The position numbers were made by a program, and so were the translations under genes. A DNA stretch of 64,000 bases from Dioscorea cayenensis subsp. rotundata (Eukaryota > Streptophyta > Magnoliopsida > Dioscoreales > Dioscoreaceae): NCBI RefSeq assembly GCF_009730915.1, contig NC_052479.1, positions 29,699,610-29,763,609 on the forward strand, in the 5' to 3' direction. The number at the start of each line of letters is the position of its first letter. The stretch's first letter is position 1. The notes under the pieces were generated by a model. It searched no databases. It was not told where the DNA came from and saw only the letters and a program-made list of their open reading frames with translations. Positions 33,624 to 43,660 of this stretch are shown in pieces.

Positions 33624-34931
33624 GTGCTTTGCGACTGCTATCGGGTTATCTATCGGGTTAAAGGGTTTCATCCATTGGATCCAAACCCTGGTTCACTGTC
33701 GGGCAGACCTTATCGGGTTCAGTTGGTTGGATCCGAATCCGAATCCGAACCCAATGGAATCGTATATAAGAGCTCACGCTTTCTTCAATTCAATTCGTTT
33801 CCCAAATGGGAATCGTTGGGAAACGGCTTCTCTTCTTCGTCCCCAAACTCCATCTCCTTCTCCTTCCTCGAAACCCTTAACCCTAACCCTAGATTTCTCC
33901 TCTCCTTCTTCTCCTCCTCCTCTGCGTCCTCTGTAAACTATGGCCCTAGATCTCGGACGCCATCGGAATCCCATTTCAATGCCTTGGTTTCCAGTCTCCA
34001 TCCCGGCTTCACCCCCGCCGACCTCACCGATGTTCTCAGCTCCACCGCCGACCCCGACCTCGCCCTCGATCTCTTCCGTTGGGCTTGTATCCGCCCTGGA
34101 TTCCGCCCCGATGCCTCCCTCTACCACTCTCTCATTCGCACGCTTATCTCCTCCCGTCGCTTCTCCGCCGCTGAGTCACTCATCTCCGAAGCTCTCTCCG
34201 GTGCCTGCACCCCTGATCCTCCTTTATACAACACCATCATCCACTTCTGCTGCTCTCGCCGTCATCTCCTTTCTCAGGCCTTCGATGCCTTCAAGAAGAT
34301 GCGCAAATCCTCGAAGCCCTCCATTGAGACCTACTCGATGCTCCTCGGTGCCATTGTCAAGCGCTTTGGAAAGCCTCCAGTTTCCCATATTCATCTCCAT
34401 TCCGTGAAGTCCTTAGTCCGGCAGATGAAGGCCTCTGGTATAATCCCTGATACTTATGCTCTCAATTTGATTATCAAGGCTTATTCAAAATGCCTTGAAA
34501 TGGATGATGCCATTAGGGTTTTCAAGGAGATGGCTTTGTATAACTGTGAACCAAATGAGTATAGTTATGGGTACATTGCCAAAGGATTTTGTGAGAAGGG
34601 GAGGATCAGAGAGGGATTAGGGTTTTTCAAGGAGATGAGGGAGAAGGGCTTTGTGCCAACTAGCAGTGTTTATGTGTCGATGATTTGTAGCTTGGCAATG
34701 GAGAGGTGGTTTGAGGAAGGAGTGGAGGTGTTGTTTGATATGTTGAGGAATGGGATGCGGCCGGATGTGTTGAGTTATCGGACATTGCTGGAGGAGATGT
34801 GTAGGGATGGGAAGTCTGAGCATGCATTTGAGTTGTTGGAAGAGCTTGGTCGGAGGGATGGAGCCATGGAGAAGAAGGTGTATGATGATTTGCTCGGCGG
34901 TTTGCATTGGCTTTGCCAACCCCATGATTAG
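33624..34931 (+). CDS. P-class pentatricopeptide repeat (PPR) protein
   Basis: Single-exon open frame ending TAG at 34,929-34,931; the frame is open from 33,591. The PPR part covers roughly residues 115-420 with helix-turn repeats such as SLYHSLIRTLISSRRFSAAE, PLYNTIIHFCCSRRHL, DTYALNLIIKAYSKCLEMDD, NEYSYGYIAKGFCEKGRIRE and DVLSYRTLLEEMCRDGKSEH. Such proteins bind organellar RNA, and the S/R/F-rich stretch ahead of the repeats resembles a mitochondrial or plastid presequence. The start is unsolved: there is no ATG in this frame before the KKMRKSS segment; the 33,624 codon is GTG and lies upstream of the candidate TATA box. The only nearby ATG (33,806) is in another frame that closes in a CCCTAA run after 24 codons. 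Either a non-AUG start, an unseen upstream exon or a one-base change explains this. The resemblance to At3g25210-type proteins is only an impression. Confidence 0.8.
   Translation: MLCDCYRVIYRVKGFHPLDPNPGSLSGRPYRVQLVGSESESEPNGIVYKSSRFLQFNSFPKWESLGNGFSSSSPNSISFSFLETLNPNPRFLLSFFSSSSASSVNYGPRSRTPSESHFNALVSSLHPGFTPADLTDVLSSTADPDLALDLFRWACIRPGFRPDASLYHSLIRTLISSRRFSAAESLISEALSGACTPDPPLYNTIIHFCCSRRHLLSQAFDAFKKMRKSSKPSIETYSMLLGAIVKRFGKPPVSHIHLHSVKSLVRQMKASGIIPDTYALNLIIKAYSKCLEMDDAIRVFKEMALYNCEPNEYSYGYIAKGFCEKGRIREGLGFFKEMREKGFVPTSSVYVSMICSLAMERWFEEGVEVLFDMLRNGMRPDVLSYRTLLEEMCRDGKSEHAFELLEELGRRDGAMEKKVYDDLLGGLHWLCQPHD
33763..33770 (+). promoter_or_regulatory. Candidate TATA box of the PPR gene
   Basis: TATATAAG sits in otherwise GC-balanced DNA between the two divergent genes. 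It would start transcription near 33,795-33,800, which places the start of translation downstream of that point. Confidence 0.5.
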
Positions 34932-35300
34932 GATTGCTTATTATCAGGACAGACGTGCTGAGCTACTGGCCTTTCTCATAGAAGATTTGCAGGGATGAGA
35001 ATTTGGAGGCTGGCCTCAGGTGCAGGGCAGTGCGCAAGAGGTGTGCGCTGATAGGCACGGCCATTTGCATTGGTTGTACCAGTCCCATAACTGGGACTGC
35101 TGTTTAATGTGACTTTGGGAAGCTTATTTGAAGGAATGGGAGATATCTGTAGTGTTTGGGACTGCTAGAGGAGGTTTGTTGTAGGGAGTGGCCAAGAAGA
35201 GGGCAATTGTATGATTGGTTATATGGCTTGACATGGTTATGCCAGCAAGCCCCATGATTTGGGAGAGCTTGGTAGAAGTTTATATTTTGTGTGGCATACA
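34932..35300 (+). pseudogene. Decayed copies of the PPR gene's 3' coding end
   Basis: Downstream of the PPR stop, the coding-end phrase 'tttgcattggctttgccaac' (34,898-34,917) recurs as 'catttgcattggttgtacca' near 35,062 and as 'cttgacatggttatgccagc' near 35,227, each followed by a version of 'cccatgatt'. Preceding words such as 'ctgctagaggagg' (35,161) match the coding 'ttgctggaggaga' (34,786). The spacing of about 160 bases suggests degenerate tandem copies of the last coding segment, now outside the reading frame and probably in the 3' untranslated region. Confidence 0.55.
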
Positions 35301-37100
35301 ATTCATTATCAGTTTCAAGATTTCAGGTTCTGAGCTAATGGGCTTTAAACTAGTTTGCTGTCTTCTGAGGAGATTTATTAATGCAAAATGTGAGCTTTGA
35401 ATATATTTTGGTAGTTGCTTGAACAATAAGACATATATTGCATTGGATACTATATCGTTGTGACATGAAGTGTTGGGGATCTTCTGCATGCTTGGTACAT
35501 GGTTTCGGGAATCAGTTTGTAAGAATTACATTTGCACATCAGAGAGACAGGCTTGATATGATCCTCAGTTTGTGGGAAACATTTTTATTGAGAACTCTTA
35601 GTTGGATCATAAATTATCTTGTATACTTTTTTTGGTCAAAGTGTGATTTATTTTTTTTTAGCTCAAGGATTGTAGAATTATTTACATAAAGTCTTTAGCA
35701 CATTCTTACCAGTTTCAATATTGTTTGGATGAGATCAACTTTAGTTGTCCTTGAAGCATTTAAGGAGAAGCATTATCCTTGTAACATGAAGCTGATGCCT
35801 CCAAGACCATGTTACCTAAGAAGGTATGTGCTATGTGCAGTTAAGCTTCATGTGTTTTTCTTCAATTATAGGTTCAGTTCATGCACAATTAATTAATTAA
35901 ATATAAATTGCTCATGTTACTTTTGTTTCACTTGCAGACCAAATATTTGTGTTATTTAAAATTAGGATTTATCTTGCTTTTCTTAAATTGGAAGTGCATA
36001 TTTCATTAGAACATTAACATAGTGATCACAATCTCCTTTAGTAGATTTATTAATTGGGCCTAACTAACTTTTTGCTTATGTTTAGAAGGCTTGATGACCA
36101 TCTCTGAACACATTCCTCTTCAAAAATAGTTGACATTTATTCAGTGTTCTACCAATTATTTATCTGGAACATTGTAAACGAAGATTCCCTTAGTAATGAC
36201 ATCTTTTTGTATTCCTTCCTTTATGGTTTAATTATCAATAGATCCAGACTCTGTATAGATTTATGGCATATAAGGGGGAAAAAAAGTTGGTTTTTTAAAT
36301 GATGTTAAGCATTATATGAGATTGAAATGCAGGCAAATAATCAACTTATGGTATTGAACCAATTATTATTTGACTCTTTTATATTCCGGTATCATATTCA
36401 GGTAGAACATATATACTAAACATTTTTCGATTGTGGTGTAGTACTATCAATACTAGATGCAATAATTGCCTCATCTTGAGTTTTCACTTAATTGATAATT
36501 TGTCAATGCAGATGGAAGATAACACCTAGAAAATGCAATTGCCATGGATATTATGGATCTGCATGCTCAATCTATGCTATGGGATCTGTTTAAGGTTGAG
36601 ACTCTTTAACAGTTGTTTGGAACATACACATACAAAACAGGAAGGAAAAGTGTTTATTATTATTATTATTATTGGGGGACATGAATTTGAAGACAGAGCA
36701 TAGCACTCAAGAAAATGCTGGCTTTTTATATATATATATATATATATATGCAGGCAGTTGTCAAAATGCTTGTGTACTATAAATATTTGCTTTCGTGCTT
36801 CTGAGATTGTGATTGCCCCAACCTTTGCCTCATTGTTTAACATTCTCTGTGTTTGTGTCAAAGATTATCAGAAAAGAGGATAAATATATATATATATATA
36901 TATATTTAATTCTTTGCTAAGTTGATTTTTTAATTAAAAGAGATGCATAAAAAAGGAAGAATGGTATGTCAAGGTGTATACAAACAAAATATAATTTGTC
37001 AATTATTGTAATACATGCACATTCCCGCCCAAGTATTGAGTGTTTTTCTTATAATATATATAAGAATGAGTACACCATGATACATCCTTGAGAAAAACCC
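35301..37100. other. Spacer downstream of the PPR gene
   Basis: No gene recognised. It may include a long PPR 3' untranslated region. (TA)n tracts lie at 36,727-36,750 and 36,883-36,905, and an (ATT)n tract at 36,655-36,673. Open frames here are short and have no family features. Confidence 0.45.
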
Positions 37101-37660
37101 TAAACTGAGGAAATCTTGTCCGACACATGTTACCCAAACACAACATTTAAAAAAATAACAACATATATGTTAGGTTATGATAAGAAAGAACCAGGACGAG
37201 AATTAGGGAATCACTTGGTTCTGGTTCGAACCAGACGAGATGACTTCACTACATAGAATCATAACACCATCCTTTTGAACTTTGAATAAAAAGCGCTTTA
37301 GTGAACATAAATTAGGTGAACTTTGAATGAAAAGCATTTTAGTGAACATAATTAGGTGAGGATAATAATGCAAGAAAAACTAAACTGAGGAAATCTTGTC
37401 TGACACATGTTACCCAAACACAACATAAAAAATAACAACATCATATGTGTTAGGTTATGATAGGGGAGAACCAGGACGAGAACTAGGGAATCACTTGGGT
37501 TCTAAACCAAACGAGATGACTTCACTACATAGAATCATAACACCATCTTTTTGAACTTTGAATGAAAAGCGCTTTAGTGAACATAAATTAGGTGAACTTT
37601 GAATGAAAAGCATTTTAGTGAACATAATTAGGTGAGGATAATAATTCAAGAATAGAAACA
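37101..37660. repeat. Tandem duplication, two copies of about 280 bp
   Basis: Copies start 'taaactgaggaaatcttgtc' at 37,101 and 37,381, same orientation, with high identity over about 280 bases. Each copy itself contains a pair of about 42-base subrepeats built on 'gaactttgaat.aaaagc' and 'tagtgaacata', so the structure is a nested tandem repeat. It lies just past the 3' end of the MRS2-1-like gene (stop at 37,962). Confidence 0.85.
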
Positions 37661-37961
37661 AATATGCAATTGCTGAATTGTCAACAGCATAGTTTATTTT
37701 ATACAGGCTAAGAATGATATATACAATGGGGAGCACAAAAAATAACAAGCCCCAACTTTGAAGCCCTCAAAAGTTAAGAGCAATGATATTTGTACAAAAC
37801 AAACTCACCAAATAAATTTTCCAAATGATTGATCATTTGAAAAGTTTGATGGTAAGTCTGTTTTGTACATAGATAAAACTACTCTTTGGTGAAAACTCAT
37901 AGAACAAGATATGATGAGGATTCTTATTTTTTTTTTTTTTAAGTTCCTCATAAAGGAGCAA

Positions 37962-40900
37962 TTACAAGGGCATTAATCTTTTGTACCTGAAGAACCATAG
38001 GAAGGAACAGAAGATGATTACGCCGCATATGCCGGTGATTATAAGCACCCACTGGAATGCAGTTGGTTTTTGAAATAATGGTACTTCAAAATTCATTCCG
38101 AAAATACCCGCCACGACACCGAAGATTGCAACTACGAAGGTTGCGGTTGTCAGTAGCAGCTCGAATTGGATCAGCTGGTTCCGAACATTGTCCTGAAAAA
38201 GAGTGTCAATGGCCGTCTCAGATAAAAGCTTGGTGCTAGAAAAACATTTCCCTTGCCGATAATTTCGGGTTGTAAGTGAACATGTATAAGAAAATCTGGA
38301 TGGAAATCAGACAAACAAGATAATATATACACACACACAAAAGAATGATGCACAAGACAAGATGCTAATATTGTACAATGATAAAAAAAGTGGATGTGAT
38401 TCCCATGTAGACAAATGCACAAGAACGAGCACAGAGATGCATCACTATATGAGTTTAAAATTTCACTGTATTCAAAAGAGTCCACTGATGACCAGATTTC
38501 TTGGTACAAGACTTTCTAAGGAAAACACTTACTCAGACTTTGTCAGTTTGCATAACAGGAACATAAAAAAGATATGATCAGTGAAAGACTATATACATAC
38601 AACTCCAAAGATATTTTAAAATAATAGGCAGACTTGGATAAGGATAAATATAAAATAACCCCTTTTTTCCATTAGGCCAAAATAGAAGAGAGATATTATT
38701 GTTGCTAACAAGCCATTTCATGCCAAAAAATGACATAATTTATCAAAAATAAGACTGTTACAGCTCAAAGTGATAAAATGATCTTATATACCAAGCAAAA
38801 GGAAATATGTCCTACTTTCAGATTAAGGGCTTTCGAGAAAGATCACTAGCAAGTAGGTGCTGTTTTTCACAGCATAACATGTAAGTAACCAAAATATCAA
38901 AACATCAGTTGGAATAATAAGACATACCAGCTGAATATTAATGAAATCTTCTGTATCATCAATATACTCTTTAAGCTGCAAAAAATAAGAAAAGCCAACT
39001 TTAAATATTGCAAATTAACCTATAAAGAAGATGCAAATTTAAGTTGAAGTAGTGCTGATAGGTAGTACTTACAGAGGTTAACTTGTTCAGAGTACTATCA
39101 ATGACCACAAAATAAGCTTCCAACAACATCTCCAATTCTTCTATGTTTTCAGAATTGGTGTCTGAACTTTTCATACTTTCATGCCGGCTTCTGGAAAGGC
39201 TAAAGGTTTTCTCAAGCCTTCTTGATTCAGGTGGTGATGAGACCGGAGAAACCGGAGCAGAAACCGATAATGCACCCCCTGTTGAGCCGTATCCATTTAA
39301 AGACTGTTCACCATAAAATGATGATTCCATTCTCCTCTTCTTCTCAGTAAGATACATCTCAGCCATATCCCCATCATCATCCATTAATTGCTCAATCTCA
39401 TCCCTTACCTAAATAAACAAGCTTCAACTTCAAAGCAGGTATGGATCTCCACAAAGTAGATGAGCAAAGATAGGCAGGCACATTTACCTTTTGAACTCTC
39501 CTTGTCAATGCAACAAGTCTGCTTTTCAGACGACGCACACGTTCTAGGTTTAGAGTACTGATCTTTGATGTCAACTCATCTAACAAGGGGTATGCTTCAA
39601 TTTCTAATTCAGCTGCCTGCTTAAGGCAATAGAATTGGGAAAAAATAAAAAACTTACAATGAAGCTTAAATGGAATTATATTTTTCAGACATAGGAAGCA
39701 AGCGTCTTCATGCTAACACTGAGAACTTCAAGTAGAGCTGAGATCATATGTAATCTGCCTTAAACTTGGATGTACTATCAAGCATACATCCAACGCAGAT
39801 AACAATTGGAAATAATAAATAGCTCACGAAGCACATAGCAACTTGGCTAAGATAATGATTTACATGGCATGAAAAAATATTCAACAAGTTAATTAACTTT
39901 ATCTGATGCCTAATTTCAACTAACTAAAGAATTACACAGATCTCAGAAAAGAAAAGAGGGTCAATCATTAAATAATTACAAGCAAAAAGAAGTTGCACTT
40001 CAAACTCGTAAGAACCCACTAACCACTAGCCATATTCAATCTAAGGTGCCTCATACATGAAACTGCCATAAGAAAAAGAGACAAGCTGTTTTGCCATTTC
40101 TTATCGGTTAATAAGCATAAAAGCAAGCTATCTAGCTTTTGAGATGACAAATAGGTTCAATCAGTACCTTATCAAGATAAGGCCTACTCTCAATTTTGAT
40201 GAATTCCCTAGGTTTGGACAAAAGCTAATCAGAGCCCCACTTTTGGGAGCCTCAGACAACATTAGATTCTGACAATGTTACATGTGCGTAGCGGCCCACT
40301 AACATTGACTTTGATAAGAGCAAGTTATATATTGATTGTAGTAAGAACCGACCAGCCATATTCAAATAAAAATTCATGGCACATGGATTCATCATGACAA
40401 CAAAAAAGACACATAAGGACACCATTTATTTTTATTTTGAGACAATTTGCATAGAAAAGGAAGTTTTTGGTATTCAGATGCTAAACAGGTTTGATTGGTA
40501 CTAGCATACCAAGAGAGACGATCGCATTTTTGCTAAATCCACTAGATTTTAATTAAAGTTATCCCAACACCATATCTATCAGCTTCACTAAACCTCAGTA
40601 TGTACCATCCGGTGACCATAGCCCATTAACAATCCATCACCAAACAAAATATAAGATACAAACAAAAGTGAGATTTTCAAATCTGACAATAAAACTCCAA
40701 AGGACAATTAAGAACCTTAACCAAAGAATTTATCTCACTTCTTGTCCCTTGCTTACACTGACGTAGAGCATGCAACAAATAAGTAGGAAACACAGACCAT
40801 CGGAACAGCAAGAAAGACAAACTACAAAAGTAAGAGTCCAGTTCTGGTGCCTTGTATATACTCATACGATGTTCTCTCCCCAACTATCACTGTTTCTAAG

Positions 40901-41863
40901 AAACAGTACAACACCAATAAAGTAAGATTAACTTTGAAAGCTCAATTCCAAAGTATGAGAATCCCAAAAACATTGACAAAATGGCAACAAAATCTTATGA
41001 TAATGTATCTTATATAAATCAGTAGAATACATGTGTCATCCCCCTACTTGTACCAACCCCTTGAAAACCAGTGTCTCGTCTAAAAAAGTGAACTTTTCAA
41101 ACACCGAATACTAAAACAATAACAAAATGTACATATAGGCTTTTTCTTTCACAAATTTAGAAACCCTAGAATTCTTTTCTCTATTCCAATTACCTCAAGC
41201 TATCAAAACAAATACTAGACAAGAGCTAAAACAGGAAGCTTTAATATCATCGAATTCTCAAATCGTAAGAACTCCATCAGGAATTCCCACCAAAATCAAA
41301 ACAAACCCTTACTACAAAGCAACCAAAATCGAGAAAGCAAGACGCACCTGGGCATCTAGAAAGGTGCAAGCCGCATCAAGCGCGACCTCCAGAGCCCGGA
41401 ACTCAAACGGCAAGTAATCAGGGGACGCGGCCGAAGCGTCCGACGAGTGCGCCGCAATCCTCCGCTGCAACTCAACAACATACTGCAACACATAGCTATC
41501 CAAAGAATTCAAAAGTAGGACCTCATCGGCAGTAATAATGCATCGGATCTGCTCGAGATTCACGACGATAGCCTTCTCACGGCCAAGGATAGTCGAAGGG
41601 TACACGAAGAGGGGATCGAGGAGCCGGAGATCACGGGCCGGGAGATCGCACCGCCTCATCATAGTGAATTTATCGACCTCAATAATCTGGGAGTTCCCAG
41701 TGGCGGCATCAACGCGGATCCAAGAGCGAAGGCCCTGGCCACGCTTCTTCAGCCCAAGAAAGTCCATGCCCTGGAACAGAGGGCGGCGGGAGGCGGCGGC
41801 CGCGGTGCCGGAGGTGGATACGGAGGGCTTGCGCGGGAGGAGAGGCTCCATGGCGTCCGCCAT
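37962..41863 (-). CDS. MRS2-1: MRS2-1/MGT2-like magnesium transporter (CorA family)
   Basis: Five exons in coding order: 41,863-41,348; 39,616-39,488; 39,408-39,073; 38,975-38,928; 38,192-37,962; 419 residues. Start at MADAMEPLLPRK; a second in-frame ATG follows four codons later. Landmarks are [106 protein letters not shown] (partly), [27 protein letters not shown] and the pore motif GIFGMNFE with a normal GMN, ending FRYKRLMPL. The 16-codon exon 4 is as expected for the MRS2-1 clade, whose members load Mg2+ at the vacuole or other membranes. Intron 1 is 1.7 kb and holds no other gene. It differs in subfamily from the MRS2-4-like neighbour, so the pair is not a recent tandem duplicate. Confidence 0.95.
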
Positions 41864-42719
41864 TGACGAGGGTTTGGAGATCGAAACAAAGGATCGAGAG
41901 AGAAGAAGAAGCTGAAGAAGAGAAAAAGGCGGTGAGGATCCAACGGGAATTAGTGCAAGTTTTGAGGGTGTTATGATAATTATGTAGCTCAGCGATCCAT
42001 TTAGTTCGAGATCAAGTCTTCGTTGTATATCTCGAGATGATTCAACGGTCGAGATTTATTTTTTTGAAATCTTAGTGGTTAGTCCCTCTTTTTTTTTTCA
42101 CTTGGTGTATTAGTCCCTGAAGATATGAAACGGAAATATGCATATATACCCCTACAAAAAGTGGTTTATTATCAATGATAATTTTGGTAAATTTAATGAC
42201 ATTGAACGATTATTTTTCAACTTAAAAAATAATTAATATTTTTCTTTATTTAACCAGATAGCAATATTTGTCATCATTCTTTTTTAAAAAAAAATAAATA
42301 CAACAATATTAATATTTTCAAAGATATATATACACACAATTATGAACTTTTTATAAGGGGATGGTTGTAAACAAATTTCTTCTAAACATAATTATAAAGT
42401 AATTTCTCCATATGCAAAAACACCCTTGTAAAATTTGAATTTAGATTCTAGTTGCACACCTGCCAGTCAAAATGAATTGAATCCCAAATAAATTATTCAA
42501 AAAAAAAAAGAGAAAAAAAGCTCTGTAGTACATGATGAGAATGTTACAATAATGTAAAAAAACCAACAAAGTTTTTAGGGTTTTCAGACATTGCTAACTA
42601 AACAAACAATTCTCAAAAGGAGGTCATCAGGAGATGCATGTAGAATAATTTAGCATACAAAATTTTGAAGTGCATTCATTCCTTGATCGAAGAATTCGAA
42701 AGTTTTGATCCTTTGATGA
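41864..42719. other. Spacer between MRS2-1-like promoter and STIC2-like 3' end
   Basis: The right-hand side of the transporter start (41,864-42,000) is its probable leader and promoter on the minus strand. The rest is AT-rich; a segment near 42,020-42,150 with 'gattcaacggtcgagattta' and 'ttagtccctgaagata' resembles common small plant repeats but was not delimited. No gene seen. Confidence 0.45.
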
Positions 42720-43611
42720 TTACTTGAGTCCTTCGCCGAGGTTTGGTGGCATTCCGAGGCTCTGTGCGAGATTGCTCATTCGTTCTTTCATCGCCTGGAA
42801 ATGAAGAACAAGTCGATCTTTCAGTAAAGACCAAAAGAAACAAATGAAAAACATAAGTGAAAACTTCAGTTTGTGAGAAGATGAGTTTCTCACTTGAACA
42901 CTCTTCTGGTGTGCATCTTTGTATGCTTCAGTTACCAACAAGGAAAGTTTCTGCAAGGACAAAATGTAATTAACTTAAATTGTCAGTATTTCTAGGAGAA
43001 TATCAGATAAAACAATGATATAATATTATAGATAAGTTTCGTAAAGAAAAACAATTTGTCCAAGTTGCAAGTGAGAAAAAGCCGAGAAGCGGATATGGAC
43101 AATCTCAGTATGAATGTAACAACCTTTTTGAAATTCCACGTATCTTCTTCCGCCTAAAAAACAAGATGCTAAACTTGCATAGCAATGTGAGATCGGAAAG
43201 TATTCAAAAGTTTTCAACCTTATATTATTACAAGAACACTCTATGGAAAAAGCCTGGTCAAATTTAAATATGACTTCATGATAGGAAAGATTAGGTATTA
43301 CTCAAATGTCAGAAACAACAGTAAGATCACTTACTTCAGGTCCTAACTCCATAGCAGCCTCAGTGATTTCAGTGCGTATAGGTTGTTGATTCCCAGAAAG
43401 AGTTACCTGGTAAAAGAATGAAAAAATAAATACAGTGCCATTTCAAAAACCACATCTGGCCACATTCACATACATCGAAAGCATAAAACAGAAACAGAAA
43501 CAAATATTAGGTGAAAAGAGCAAGAGCGGATCATTATTATTCCAACATGTTTCTTTGATTCTACCGCAAGATGTGAGGTAGTAGCTAAATCAAATTATTT
43601 GTTACATAAGT

Positions 43612-43660
<49 letters not shown>

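Noticed and set aside
33079-33936. 285-codon plus-strand open frame across the MRS2-4/PPR intergenic region
   Set aside because: It covers the antisense of MRS2-4 exon 1 and the PPR leader; wording is repeat-derived (NPNPNP) and not conserved as protein.
33774-34127. Gly/Glu-rich minus-strand frame opposite the PPR gene
   Set aside because: A shadow of the PPR coding strand's Ser/Pro-rich bases.
43615-43656. CRISPR-like or functional array
   Set aside because: Simple TG dinucleotide run in an intron; none of the repeats in the window has CRISPR spacing or context.
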